Assembly (NCBI GenBank): GCA_019188255.1
Contig: JAETXT010000009.1
Span: forward strand, 310,001-374,000
From: Verticillium longisporum
Taxonomy: Eukaryota > Ascomycota > Sordariomycetes > Glomerellales > Plectosphaerellaceae
DNA: 64,000 bases
Reading direction: 5' to 3'
Below the pieces are notes generated by a model, which saw only the letters and a list, made by a program, of their open reading frames with translations, was not told the origin of the DNA and did no database searches. The position numbers were made by a program, and so were the translations under genes. Position 1 is the first letter of the stretch; each line of letters opens with the position of its first letter. Positions 11,638 to 23,567 of this stretch are shown here, piece by piece.

Positions 11638-13128
11638 AGTCTGTTATGGTGTGCTTGCTTGAATGTGAAAATGGATACTTCGAGCTGTCGTCTGGAGCAG
11701 AAGGTGTGCGGGTCATACTGAACGATTCTGCTCTAGGCAGGGAAATCACGATATCGCAATGACTTTATACTGATGGGGTGCTTGTGGAAATGCACATAAA
11801 GTGTTGTCGTCATCAGGACAAGCCAATCCGGCGATAAGAAATCAGTATCCGATCACCGATGCAGAATGTAGAGGTGCAGCTATGCAGCCGCGCGCATCCT
11901 TGAGATCTCCGCACTTTGATACTAGACCATCTGTATTTTCTCCAAGCCTGGTAACCCCAGATATCCCCGAAGGTCAGACAGTTTTCAGTATTGTTGGGCC
12001 AGACTCAACGAAATAGTTTGCAGGCGAGGCTTTGGCAAACGACAAAAAAGTAAAATCCAATCACAAAAGTCATTTACTCCGTCGGTCGCAAATTGAAGCA
12101 GTAAAAAGATTCAACATGGGGTTTCATCTGACCACACGTCAGAACACATCACCTGTTGTCCAGTTATCCAAATCTCCGTCAACTGGGCCTTCTGCGCTTG
12201 GCAGCTTCGGCAAGGATGACAGTGCATTGTTTTGACGACCGAGACGAATGTCAGTGAAATCAAAAGGCCTCCGAGTATCTCACAAAGTTTGGCATTTTTC
12301 GAGGAATGCGACCATGGATTTTTGGTTGGTGGCATCACTTCCGATCGCGCCCTGGTTCTTGCGGCAGAAGCATATAACCTGCGGGCGAGGTGGCGTCAAC
12401 ATGTGTTTCTTTCCATGAGATCGTACACAAGATCCCGTGTCAACTTCGGGATGTCGAGGCTTTGGGAACTGAGGAAACAATATTGTAGGGCCAAATTGTC
12501 ATGGCTATCGGCGAAGCTGAGGATAGTTTAAGGTATGCGCTGGACAAGGAGAAGACCAGTGATATTTTCCATGAAATATCCTAATTGATGAAAGACTCTG
12601 CCTCAAGGAAACGGATGGCTCGTTGATTCGCAGGTGCAAGCTCAGCTCGGGTAACGAGAGGTGTAGAAGAGCAAGTTGGCTCGCCATCTCCAGAGTTATC
12701 GCAAGCGAGGCTTGCTCCTACGGCCAGCCAATCATTCAGGAAATGAGGGTGATGAAACTAAGAAGATACGGCGCCTTGATTGCGCGGGACGAGCCAGCTA
12801 ACTCATCGCCAGCCAGTCTGTCGGAAGAAATATCGCTACATATTTTGAACCCTTCAATTACTCCATGAAATTTGACGGGCGCATTGTACGCAGAGTCAAG
12901 CCATGAAACGGCAGTGGCACAGTGTGTGCAATGCATGCACTGGTCAAAATTCCAAAGATGTGCTCGTTGGGGGTATAAACAGGGAGGCTGGTGTCTTGCT
13001 CCACCCTCATTGACCAAGCCCGGGACAGACAAATGAGGACTCCTGTTGGCGGTCCAGTACTTGGTTTCTTCTTCTGCCTTGCCTGCCTACCCACCTGTTG
13101 CTGTGCATTCCCGGAAACGACCTGACGG
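11638..13128. other. Intergenic, no supported gene
   Basis: Only short frames without recognisable motifs. No terminal repeats or RNA genes seen. Confidence 0.4.
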
Positions 13129-13600
13129 CTACTCACGGATGCCAATATCTTTGGCGTCCTGTCTCAATGCTTGCCTGGTCTCAGCTGCTCCACGGACGAG
13201 AGGCCCGGCGAGGCTTGGCTTGTCAGCCACGGCTCCGATCATTTCTCCGACAAGCATCGTGATGCCGTCCTCGGTGGAGAGAAATTCCTTCTGGTCATCC
13301 TTGGTCTGTTGAACTGCGGCCGGAACGATCTGTGTCCGTTGCACACCGCAAATGCCAAGTATTGATAGGCATCTGAAGCTGGAAGCTAAGCAAAGCTTCA
13401 GCAGCGTGTTAGGTGCCAGCAACATCGCAGTATTGTCTTTCCAGCGCCTTGATCATCAGGTGCACCGTCTCATTACGGGTTAGGGTGCTCAACATGTGGC
13501 AAAGATCATCAGGAATATTGCTGGCAAGCAAATCCTGTGCATATCTCCCCTGCAGCAATGCCAGCACAGAACGTATTTACCCCCTGTACTGCCTACATCA
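13129..13600 (-). pseudogene. Possible degenerate coding remnant
   Basis: On the complement strand two adjacent stretches in different frames look protein-like. One reads ALLQGRYAQDLLASNIPDDL and runs on to an ALERQYCDVAGT stretch before a stop. The other, 13129-13425, includes GEMIGAVADKPSLAGPLVRG and a Gln/Asp-rich amphipathic tail. If joined they would form a mostly helical domain, but I recognise no family and a chance open frame is possible. Confidence 0.25.
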
Positions 13601-13620
13601 TCTGAGGCTGCATGACGGCT

Positions 13621-14347
13621 GACTATCCCGTTGACAGCCAGTACATATCATTGCGCCCAGGGCCCTCTATTGGGCTCCGTGCTTGTCAGACGTCCGTTAC
13701 AGCAGTGCGTTGAGGACGCTGCGCACAGAAAACGGTCGCTAGCGCCTGGGGCATGGCACGAATGAGACAAACACATGCCAGATCAAATCCATGAGGACTC
13801 CTTCCTGTCGGGGACAGGCAAGCGTTTCCGAGAGGGCCTCATAAGCGCCGGAGAGTCATGGGCGCAGGCTCAGCTTGCCAGAACGTGTCGTGGCTGGCTA
13901 CAATAAGACAAGAATGACAGGTACACGATCCAATCGCGCGTGGCTGTCTGTCTAGGGACCATGCGCCGTTTTGCGGGCTGGGCGCCCACCTTGCTTCTTC
14001 GAGCGGGAGCGGGAAGGGCCGTGGCCAATGCCGACATCTTGATCTCCGGCAATGTCTCGGGTCAGATCCGGTCTATAGACTAGAATTCAGGTGTGGCTGG
14101 TGTTGCAACTTGGAAGCGTTAGCTTAACATCGTCTCTGAGCTAGCAAAAGCAAGATTTCGGAGTGATTTAATCTCTTGCGAGTTTAGACGAACATGCAAA
14201 GGCTTCAACATGGCCGAATCGGGAAAGTGATACAGGACGATGGCGCTGCGATGGTGAGACCAACTAGCGACAACAGAGACAAGCAACCTTACGATCATCA
14301 TGAGAATGACAGAGGACATACGACAGCTCGCGCCCTCCAAGCTTGGG
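13621..14347. other. Upstream region of the HsbA gene
   Basis: No gene is supported. The part nearest the gene presumably holds its promoter; only the TATA box below is individually recognisable. Confidence 0.4.
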
Positions 14348-14354
14348 TATAAAA
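14348..14354 (+). promoter_or_regulatory. TATA box of the HsbA-like gene
   Basis: TATAAAA 144 bp upstream of the ATG at 14498, followed by a CT-rich, CATCATC-containing leader typical of strongly expressed filamentous-fungal genes. Confidence 0.6.
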
Positions 14355-14497
14355 GACGACGACGTAGCTGGCTCTTCCTTGGCTTTTTCTTAACCACACT
14401 CATCCTCACCATCATCATCTTCTACTCTACTCACCCTCTTCTCATCACCTCATCGTCACAGCTCAGTTACCGCTAAGCCTTTGGATCAACCGTCAAG

Positions 14498-15172
14498 ATG
14501 CGCTTCTCCCTCCTCAAGTCTGTTGTCGCCGCCCTGGCTGTTTGCAGCCAGACTGCCCTTGGCCAGATTACGCCTGCCCAGGTCGTTGACAACATCAAAA
14601 CCCTCACGACTAAATCGCAGGCCCTGCAGGCTCCTGCGCAGAGTATCAGCATCATCAATGGCCCTCTGATCGTCGTGGGCCTCGGTCCCTTCCCCGTAAG
14701 GAAAGCATCCTGCTTCATCCGCCTTGTGCTGTACTGACATGATTTTGCAGACTTTGATCACTGGGTTCACCGACATTGTGAGCACCGCCACGGTCGCCAT
14801 TTCGCAAATGCAGGGCATGGCCGATGTCCCCGCCGGCCCGCCGTCGGATGCCATTTTCGAGGCCTTCCGCGAGTTCGTCAGGGTCCACCAGGTTCTCCTC
14901 AACATTCTCATCGGCAGGGCCGGTCTCTTCAACACCGTGCCCATCATTGGACAGCCCGTTGCCGCAGTGCTGCGTTCCATCGAGAAAGTTGTTGACGTAC
15001 GTGGTGTTTCCCCGAAGGGTTGATGCGCGCCTTGACTGACACATCACAGACTGTCGCTTTCATGCTCATCGATGCTGTTGAGAGCCGGGCTGAGGACCTG
15101 CAGAGCCAGTCCCAGAGTCTGAAGGGTACCATCACTGTCGCTATCGGCAGCTACGATGGTCTCAGCGTGTAA
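14498..15172 (+). CDS. HsbA family secreted surface-binding / cell-wall mannoprotein
   Basis: Three exons (14498-14695, 14751-14996, 15050-15172) give 188 residues. Residues 1-22 are a classic signal peptide (MRFSLLKSVVAALAVCSQTALG), so the product is secreted. The mature part is Ala/Val/Ile-rich, lacks cysteines and is predicted mostly helical (ITPAQVVDNIKTLTTKSQAL and later an FREFVRVHQVLLNILIGRAG segment), the pattern of the HsbA / cell-wall galactomannoprotein family. HsbA binds hydrophobic surfaces and recruits cutinase-like esterases in Aspergillus. Introns of 55 and 53 nt have GTAAGG..TGCAG and GTACGT..CACAG ends, with TACTGAC and ACTGAC branch sites. Both are phase 0. It is the first intact gene after the decayed block to its left. 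Confidence 0.88.
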
Positions 15173-15797
15173 AGGGGAGAAGCTCCGCCGCGATGGGGCA
15201 CAGTAAGCGCTCAGGGCGAGTCAGTGGTCGGTACACGAGCGAAACGCTCGAGCCGAACCATCACGACAAAGACAACAATGAGCCATACGAGATGAATGTC
15301 ATGCCCTCAATCAGCCATGCACACCAGCCTGGACGGACGTAGCTGTCAGTGTAGATACTTTCTTGCCTGCGACAGTTGTCAATACAAAGCTCCGTCTTGC
15401 CTGCAGTGAAGAACTTGCCACGAAAACCATGTGCATGTCTGCTTCTGAGCCAGGGTGTGCTGTATGTTGTCAAGGGGATTAAGCTGGCGATATCTAGGTA
15501 GTGAATGCTGGTTGATGGAAGGAGAAGGAGGAGGTTGATCTCCATTGCAAAGATCCGCTCACGTAATCAGCTCGTGGCTTCTCAGTCGGGTTAGAGCGGG
15601 GTAGCTGGGTGCTGCGAGTCTCGCGTTCACAGGCACTGGCAATGGGTCCTGGCGAATGCCACCCACTCAGCGTACCTCCCTAAGGTACCTAAGGTAGGTA
15701 CAACGGCTGCGGCACCTCCCGCGTCACCTTGTCGGTCTCTTTCCTCCTTCCCACCTCCCTCCCACCAACATCACATCACCTCCAGCATCTGCCTACG
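15173..15797. other. Intergenic with AGGTACCT motifs
   Basis: No gene. Around 15673-15699 the sequence reads as imperfect TACCT/AGGTA repeats, part of the promoter side of the thioredoxin-like gene. Confidence 0.4.
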
Positions 15798-16945
15798 ATG
15801 TCGAAATCCATTACTCCGGTCAGCTCGAAGGCGCAATTCGACAAGCTGGTCAAGGAGACCCCCTATGTCGTCGTAGACTGTAAGTGCCACCGCGTTCGCC
15901 CGATCGATGCAACCCCGCGATTACCAAGCCACTTGTTTGACCGTACACGATGCTGATCTACGACACGCAAAGTCTACGCCGACTGGTGCGGCCCCTGCAA
16001 GCAGATCGCGCCCCTGTTCCAGCAGCTCTCCGAGACGGCGGCCGAGATTGAAAGCGTCAAGTTCCTCAAGGTGGACACCGAGGCCAACAGCGATGTCGCC
16101 GCCGCCCACCAGGTGACCGCCCTGCCGACCTTCATGGTCTTCAAGAACGGCAAGGCCCTCGAGAAGACCCAGGGCGCCGACCCCCGCAAACTCCAATCCG
16201 TTGTCCAGAGACTGGCCGCCGAGGTCCTTGCCGGCGGCGGCGCATCGGGCGGTGCCAGCAGCAGCGGCAGCGGCAGCGGCAGCGGCGGTGTGTGGAAGGG
16301 CGCCGAGCTACCCCGCGGTTACCAGGACATCACCGACCAGATCGAGTCCAAGGGCTGCGAGCTCCTCAACGCCGACGACGATGCCGGCTCTGTGCGCGTC
16401 CTCTTCGACGGCAGCAAGCCCAGCGCGCTGGACAAGACGGAGGGCGTCAAAGACTGGGTCGAGAGTGGCGAGGACGACCAGCTGCTCTTGTTCATGCCTT
16501 TCCAGGCCATGCTGAAGCTGCACACCTTGCACGTGAGTGTTCCCCAACCAAGGTCGCGCCATGGCCAAACAAAACATTTCTGACACACGAACAGATCACC
16601 TCGCTGCCTCCCTCCGACGACGACGACGAGGATGCCCCGATGCGCCCGCGCACCATCCACCTCTACACGAACAAGCCGCATAACCTCGATTTTGCCGAAG
16701 CCGACGACACGCCACCGACGCAAGTGATTGAGCTGTCCGAGAAGGACTGGAACGCGTCGGGCACGGCCAACGTCAGCCTGCGTTACGTCAAGTTCCAGAA
16801 CATTACGAGCCTCGTGCTGTACGTGGTCAATGGCGACGGCGACGGCGACAAGGTGCGGCTGGACCGCGTGCGCCTCGTCGGCGACAGCGGCGAGAAGCGT
16901 GAGATGGGCAAGCTCGAGAAGATTGGCGACGAGCCTGGCGAATAG
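15798..16945 (+). CDS. Thioredoxin-like protein with C-terminal PITH domain (TXNL1 homologue)
   Basis: Exons 15798-15879, 15973-16532 and 16595-16945 give 330 residues. An N-terminal thioredoxin fold carries the redox motif WCGPC at residues 32-36 and the cis-Pro region TALPTFMVFKNG. A Gly/Ser/Ala-rich linker (about residues 128-150) leads to a PITH domain with LNADDDAGSVRVLFDGSKPS near its start and a late YVKFQNITSLVLYVVNGDGD strand pair. TXNL1-type proteins associate with the 26S proteasome and link redox state to protein turnover in the cytosol and nucleus. Intron 1 splits the codon just before FYADWCGPC, a common position in fungal thioredoxins. Introns of 93 and 62 nt have canonical GTAAGT and GTGAGT donors. 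Confidence 0.93.
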
Positions 16946-18006
16946 TCGCAGATCGCTTTACGGTTGGGCTTCGTGATACCGGGCGCGTGGGCGCAGGAGA
17001 AACATCCGGACGGATGACGGACGGGCGGGTTTTGCTTTTAGACATAAGGACGGGAGCCAGCATAGGTAGCGACCCCACGGCGTAGAGAAATCATCATGAG
17101 CGCCTCAATGAGGTGCATTGCAAATGTCAACCCTGGGAGCGTTCGGGATATTCCTTTTCCGCTAAGTCTGACAATCGCGAGACGTGTAGCCCAGGCTGTC
17201 TCGGTCACGAGGTACGGATTCAACGTTCGCGTCCACCAAGATCAGGATCTACCAATAGCCCGTACATGATCACGATTCATCGAAAGTAAAGTATGTCCGA
17301 CCTCCTCGCCGCGATCCCGCCCCCACCAAAAGGAGGAGCGTCTGAGACCAGGACCGCGTGAAAAGAGGAAAAGCCAGCCTGCAATTTTGATCGTTCTGGG
17401 GCATAACTGACGCTCCGATATATCCACTGTTTAGGATTCGAGCAATGGGGAAACAATTTCAGGTTATGCCAGCCGCACGAAGAGAAGAAAAAGAAGAAAA
17501 AGAGCAAAAGCAGGCGCGGTCGCGCAGATTTTTGTAGTCGCGATGCGACGGGGCGCCTGCCCGCCCCACTTTCTGGGTCTTGCTTGCAGCGATTAGATCG
17601 GGATATTGTGACGCCGATCCGGGAACGGGTTTTCGTTGATCCGCTTGGAGGCTCGTCAAGGCTCTTTCTGTCAGGAGTTCCACGAATTGACCTTGTTGTA
17701 GAGGGACGGCCAGTGCCGTGTTGCGAACGACGGTCTCCTACTTCATATTATGGCTGCGAACCTTTCGCCTGGAGATACTTTCTTAACGCTTTGCATCAAG
17801 TGAGATCACTTGCCAATGCTCACCATGGGCATTTGGACGTCTATGATCACTGGAAGACCTCAAAGACTGCAGACATCCACGAGTACGCCTTCTTGGCATT
17901 CCACTTATCGATATTTGACCAAACCCAGGCTTCCACTATGAAGAAACAAACACCACCAAACACACCAAACCTTGCTTCCTCAAACTGCTCCGATGTCAGA
18001 CACCTA
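16946..18006. other. Convergent intergenic region, no gene
   Basis: Lies between two converging genes and should contain both terminators. Includes a purine-rich AGAAGAGAAGAAAAAG tract near 17478. No coding frame is supported. Confidence 0.4.
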
Positions 18007-20104
18007 TCACTCTCGACGCGCATCGAGGTGATACAGAGGCTCTAGCTTGGCATCCCTGCGGAAGAAGATGTAACGCTTGACCCACCAAGGCAGCCAGGTC
18101 CGCACCTGGTACCCTGCATGGCGTCGAGTGGGAACACTGAAGATGTAGTCAAGCTCCTCAAGCGTTCTCTGTCTGTTGGTGGCAGATGTTAGGAACCGGC
18201 ATGGACTCGATAATCTCTTCTGTCAGGACTCACTTGGTCTCAGGGATAATCAGGAAAATGACGAGGAATGCCAGGATATTCAGGCCTGCATAGAAGCAGA
18301 AAGCTCCCGTCGGACCGAAGTTCTTGAGCAGAGACGGGAAGCTAAGCGTCAGAGCGCTGCTGAACGCATTGTTGACCATGATGGTCACAGCGCCGCCAAT
18401 CTCGCGATGCGACAGGGGGAAGGATTCGGAGAAGTAGATTGAGGGGAGTGGCCCGATTCCTGAGCAATCGTCAGCATGCTGCCATGTCCATCTCGAGTTC
18501 AGAGCTCAGCTCGAATTTGACTCACCAGGGCCGTACATAGCGGAGAAGAGGAACACGAAAAACGCGATGAGGGGTACTCGAGCAGACACGCTCTCGTCAA
18601 TGAGGAAGCACGTTCCGGCGGCAACAAGACACCAGGCCATGTTTGGGAACGTTATCATCAGCAGGTTCCGGCGGCCAAAGGTGTCCATCATGTACACGGC
18701 CGGGAACGCAAAGACGAACGTAATGAGCCCAAACCCCATCGACACGAGCAGGCACTGCTTTGGGGAGTAGCCAGCCTCGGCAAAGATTGTGGCAGAGTAG
18801 AAAGCCATGATATTGATGCCTGGTTCACACTGGTCAGCTGCTGTCTGCTACTACTGGACTCTATGAGAGGGTATCGTCATACCGGAAAATTGCTGGCCGA
18901 TAACGATCCAAGCGCTCGCAACAGTCGCTCGGCGCAGGCGAGGAACTGTGAGCAGGTCCATAACTCTTGTGAGCAGCGTCTTGCCGCCGAAGGCGTTCCT
19001 CTCCTCGCGCACTTGACAATGAGCATAGTACAAGTCACGAGCAGCCATCATCTCAGTGTTGCGAATGCGACAGAACGATTTGAAGGCATCCTGCATTCGA
19101 TCCTTCTTCATGAGCCAGCGGGGGGACTCTGGAAGGCTCAGTGTCAGCTTGGCGATCCTTCCTCTTGTTCATTGAAAACACTCACCCGGACACCACCAGA
19201 CAAAGATGACGACAGGGATGGCAGGGGCAAACGCAGCAGCGAGCTGAAACCGCCAGGCGAGATCACCAATGCGGAACCAGATCAGGTTGGAACAGAAGCC
19301 AACAAAAATGCCGAATGCAACGCAGAGTTGAAAACTCGTGACGATGCCACCTCGAATAATGGCCGGCGCAACCTCAGCCGAGTAAATTGGGATCGTTGAA
19401 ATCTTGATGCCCATGCCGATGCCCATGAAGAGTCGACAGATCAGCAAACCCCACCAGTTTTGTGCGAACCCTTGGGCCAGGACCGGGAAGATGGCAAACA
19501 GGCCGGTAGCAAAGATGGTCCCGCGACGTCCGAGCAGGTTGTTGATGGGATCGGCAGCCCAGGCGGAGAACAGACCGGCGAGGGCGGGTGCCGCGTTAAT
19601 GGCACCTACAAGCATCTCCCTGTGCTCAATTCCAAACTCAACGGGGAAAGACAGGTTTGCGCCATTTGCACCCGTGTTGTCCCAGCCTTGGACGGCTGAG
19701 CCGAGAGAGCAGATCGCGATGGCGTAGTAGAGTTGACGGGGCAAATGCCACTTGTGGGTAATCTCACGACGGAGAAAGTGACGGTCGTCGTCGGTCATCT
19801 CCTCGAACTGCTCCCATGTTTCCGGGTTCTGGGCTGCGAGGGCACCACGATAGAAAACGTCCTCTTTGCCGTTGAATCCAAAGGTTTGACAAAAGTCGTC
19901 AGTCTGAACTCTCAGGTCTTGCTTCGCGATGCCAATCAAAGGGTTACGAATTCTTGACACATCTTAGCAAACAACGTCAAACATAAACCATTACTCCGCT
20001 CACCTGGCATTTATGTTACGAGCGTAGTCCTGCTCCGTAAACTCCACGTGGGAGGCATCGAGCTTGGGCTTGATGTCGCCCTCGTCATCAGACATGCGAG
20101 CCAT
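18007..20104 (-). CDS. MFS sugar transporter, six exons
   Basis: Exons (complement) 20004-20104, 19186-19952, 18883-19128, 18526-18819, 18234-18459 and 18007-18172 sum to 1800 nt, 599 residues. Recognisable sugar-porter landmarks: [20 protein letters not shown] in TM1 region, [16 protein letters not shown] (GRR loop between TM2 and TM3), [10 protein letters not shown] after TM6, [21 protein letters not shown] in TM7, [11 protein letters not shown] between TM8 and TM9, and [15 protein letters not shown] after TM12. A long hydrophilic N terminus of about 95 residues precedes TM1. All five introns (51-66 nt) are GT-AG and each junction restores a family motif. It faces away from the transaldolase gene across 915 bp, so the two may share control. 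Substrate (hexose, pentose or polyol) cannot be read from sequence. Confidence 0.93.
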
Positions 20105-21019
20105 GGCGGGGGAGTCAAACGACGGTTGAAGGCGGGCGATGTGATTCAGCAATGATCCGTCCTGTAGTTATCAGACATGGGCTTTCAATATCGAACTCTG
20201 GAGCCAAGAGTATCTGCGGCTCTTATATTTATGGACCAAGTTGCAGCTCTTCCCCATGGGGTAGCTTCGATACCGAGGGGCTGTCACCGTCTCCACGACG
20301 TTGCAGCTCGCGAAAGCTACGGAGCGAGGCGGCAATCAGCCGAGGAGGGGTCCTGTACAGGAACACTCGCATGGCGCCTCCAACGGCAGTGCCCTGCGTG
20401 TGCCATGTCGCCGAATCCGCTCACGACCTGTGCAGGGCCCTGGGTGGCCTAGTCAAGAAAAGGTCAAGTGCCGGAGTGTGGGTGAAAGCTTGACTGCGAA
20501 GAAGAGGGGGGTTCTTAGCTCCCCGACTCTCCGCGCAATGTTTCAGCATTAGCCTGCATTGGAGTTGAGTGTCTGACTCGAACATAGCTCCAGTGCCCCA
20601 AGTCCCCGCTCCCTACTCCTGGCAAGTATTTAGGAGCTTAGCAGATGCTGCCGCGCCGATCTTCGTCGATTTGAACGCGCCCTGTGTGTGCCATCTTGCG
20701 AGCTCTGCAGAATACCCGCTGTCTACTGGCCATATCCAGGTGCCTGCACAGGTCTATCAACATCACATGGTTTTGGTGGATTCAACACACGCAGGGCACG
20801 ACGGCAAGAATGTAGAGGATGCCGAAGCCAAGGAGTCGGAGATTGAGCAGAAGATATGATAGAAACTTGGCTACGCTTTAAAAAGCGTACTGCACTTTCT
20901 TCTTGACTGTTTGTATTGATTGTGCCCAAGTTATCACCTCTCAGCGACGAGATATAGCAGTTGACAGCAAAACTTTCATCAAGATTACATCAACGTATCC
21001 ATCTCGACTTTCGCCAAAC
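20105..21019. promoter_or_regulatory. Divergent promoter region of transporter and transaldolase genes
   Basis: The 915 bp between two divergent starts must contain both promoters. A TTTAAAAAG at 20878-20886 could serve as a TATA element for the transaldolase. No gene is supported inside. Confidence 0.4.
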
Positions 21020-22333
21020 ATGGGCAGTGCCGGCACACCAACATGGCTCGACAAGCTCGAGGAGCAGTGTACGTGACGCATGAACATCGCTAATGCAAAC
21101 AGTAAACGTGGACGTTGACTGGATGGATCCCGAATACATCAAAGGCATGCCAATCGTACCTCACGACCAGACCAGCAATCAACTCTGGGTTGACATTCAA
21201 CTCGGCGATGATTCGAACCGGGACCTGTTGCTCGAGACGGCCAAGGAACTCAAGAACGAGGGCTGGCTTGCCATCTACACTCGCATGGTTAGCGGCCCAT
21301 GTCCATGCAATATGACTCAAGGGCCCCTTGTTGACCGTGCTATGTGCAGGCTGTTCTGATGTGCAAGAAGAATATCAACTCTATCAGGGGCCGCGTTCTA
21401 CTCCAAACGCTTCCGTCGAATGCTTTCCGCTTCCAGGAAACCCTCCATCACGCGCGCCTCTATGACAAAGAGTTCGCTCGTGCAGGGATCGGTCGCGACA
21501 GATATTGCATCAAGATTCCCTCGACGGGCCCTGCTTTGAACGCAGCCAAGGTTCTTTCATCGGAGGGTATCCCTACACTCGGCACGGCCTTGTTCAGTCT
21601 TCCTCAAGCCATTGCATGCAGCCAGGCTGGCATGCTTTACATCAGCCCCTATTATAATGGCAAGTTCAAAGATCTGGGACACCAAGACAACTGTTTGGTC
21701 ATTCGGCTAATGATGTTTTTTTGCAGAGGTTCTTGCTCACGACGAGCCAGAGTTGTGGCCTAACGTGAAGGATCCAGCAGTAGAGCACCCGATGTCCGCC
21801 CGCATCGTGCAGATCATCGAGACATACAAGCGTCTATTCAAAGAGACGGGCAAGGAGCAACCACTTGTCAAGAATGCCAGGCAAGAGAATCATCAACCCC
21901 GGTGTCCAATTCTGCACGCTAACTCCCACCTAGTTTCATCACTGTTCAAGAGGCCATGGCTGCCGGTGAAATGGGCTGCCACTCGGCGACTATATCGCAC
22001 ACGGTCCTCAACGAGCTTGCCAAGCTCCCCTACGTCGCCTCTGAGCAGCCGGGCCCCGATATCCCCAAGCCGGCGCACGTTTACAAAGACGCCGCGCCCG
22101 TATCGGACCGCCTCCGCAAGCTTCTCAGCGTCGACCCCCTGGCTGGTCCTGACTGGGACGGGAAGTTGGCGAGCACAGATGTGAATTATCTCGCTGACGG
22201 TGGCGCGCCTTTGCAGAACGCTATCGAGGCGGACGCCGTGACGAATAAGAGACTAGCCGATGCGATGGCCCTTTTCACGGGCGGGCAGGAGAGGAGCCGT
22301 GCTAAGATTGAGGAGGTGCTTCCGTTGGTCTGA
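21020..22333 (+). CDS. Transaldolase-family enzyme, five exons, two GC-AG introns
   Basis: Exons 21020-21068, 21103-21287, 21350-21659, 21727-21880 and 21934-22333 sum to 1098 nt, 365 residues. Family marks: NVDVDWMDPEYIKGMPIVPHD near the N terminus, the Schiff-base strand YCIKIPSTGP with Lys near residue 133, IPTLGTALFSLPQAIACSQA, and LYISPYYN. Transaldolases move a three-carbon dihydroxyacetone unit between sugar phosphates in the pentose-phosphate pathway. Introns 3 (21660-21726) and 4 (21881-21933) begin GCAAG rather than GT. Intron 1 as modelled is only 34 nt (21069-21102), below the usual minimum, so the first exon may be misjudged although the join gives the expected EQLNVDVD. It is a paralogue-type fungal transaldolase rather than certainly the housekeeping copy. 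Confidence 0.9.
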
Positions 22334-22496
22334 GTGCTTGCGCTGTCTCCAGAGCTATTTATGATGAGCACTTCTAGCTACATCCTTTTGCATTGGGTGC
22401 CGTGGAAGGATCGATACAAGTGACTGTGTGTGCTATAGGGGCTGGAAAGTAGGCGACTCATGATGGATAGTCTCGATCTGTTGAAACGCTGAGAAA

Positions 22497-23567
22497 CTAG
22501 ATAGTTTGGCCCGCATATGCACATCTTGTACAAAGTCTTTCTGAAAGTGACCATTGGTCATGGTGTTCGTGAGCTCTTTGGTCAATGTTCGAGAGATCCA
22601 AGTCTCCCATGTATGGCATCGATATGGACATGGCGACAGAATGATTGGGTATCGCGGGTTGTGAGCCGATATCATGATGGAACGCGAGCCCTTGATTAAG
22701 TGAGATTTCTTCTGTTGAGTCAAAATCCAGGAAAGGGATGTCTTGAATGGCTAGAGCAGAAGAAGAAATGTCGTCGCAGGTTTGCGAGGGATCCTGTATC
22801 GCGAATGATGGCAAATCTTGTAAGGGCAGTGTGATCGTATTGGAAATCGGCTCCTGATGCGTCACATCCCAGAAACGGTCGACAAGAGTGGTTTCCGCTG
22901 CGGGCGCTGGAACTCCCAGCGATATTCCGGCGGATAAGGGAGCCAGAGTATGCATAGGACCTGAAACGGCCGTGGGTGACATAGAGCTGCTGCTTTCGGC
23001 ATTCGCGGTTCTCTCCATGTCATCGCGTCTCCCAGACTCTTGCTCTTGCTCGACAAGGCGGTCTAGATGTAGATTGACGGCCTTCGGAGCCTGTGGCGCC
23101 AAACCGTCAATAAGCCGACGGCGGTTGACCTGAGCAAGGAGCTCATCACGCTCTTGGACCAGAGCGCGGATGTCTTGGAACGCATCAGAGCAGAGGCTTT
23201 TCATGAGCTTATGACGAGCAATGCTCTCTTCGACCACGACGTGCTTGGACAGGCGTTGAGGGTCAGTGCCGCCAAGGGCTGGAAGATGAGTTGCAAGTTC
23301 CTGGCTCATCGTCAGCCACGCCCTAGATACCTTACGAGCACAGCAGATCAAAGATGATGGCAAAGATTCGGTAAAACCCACCGTTAGACGGCCCTTGAAT
23401 GCTTCGCGTCGGTTTTTCTCAAATATGCGATGAGTCGCGCGGTCATCGGCTGTGAAGTTACGCACACGCTTCTTGCCGGCCATCTTGGCAGGCTCCCCGC
23501 CGCTTGTACCGAGTGTAGGTGTTCTCCGCTCCGGTGCTGAGGTGACCTCCCGTACGGCGGCCGGCAT
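22497..23567 (-). CDS. bHLH-like fungal transcription factor
   Basis: Exons 23382-23567 and 22497-23300 (complement) give 329 residues. A basic stretch (RATHRIFEKNRREAFKGRL, about residues 43-61) is followed after the splice by TELATHLPALGG, a loop, and PQRLSKHVVVEESIARHKLM, matching basic, helix 1, loop and helix 2 of a helix-loop-helix. A coiled-coil extension (DAFQDIRALVQERDELLAQV) follows, as in leucine-zipper bHLH proteins. The remaining 200 residues are low-complexity and acidic, suitable for activation. The 81-nt intron (GTGGGT..GCCAG, CTGAC branch) interrupts helix 1. The start is uncertain: Met 29 (MAGKKRVRN) is an alternative. It ends 163 bp from the transaldolase stop, tail to tail, and may regulate nearby sugar genes (inference only). 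Confidence 0.75.
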   Translation of the reverse strand: MPAAVREVTSAPERRTPTLGTSGGEPAKMAGKKRVRNFTADDRATHRIFEKNRREAFKGRLTVGFTESLPSSLICCARKVSRAWLTMSQELATHLPALGGTDPQRLSKHVVVEESIARHKLMKSLCSDAFQDIRALVQERDELLAQVNRRRLIDGLAPQAPKAVNLHLDRLVEQEQESGRRDDMERTANAESSSSMSPTAVSGPMHTLAPLSAGISLGVPAPAAETTLVDRFWDVTHQEPISNTITLPLQDLPSFAIQDPSQTCDDISSSALAIQDIPFLDFDSTEEISLNQGLAFHHDIGSQPAIPNHSVAMSISMPYMGDLDLSNIDQRAHEHHDQWSLSERLCTRCAYAGQTI

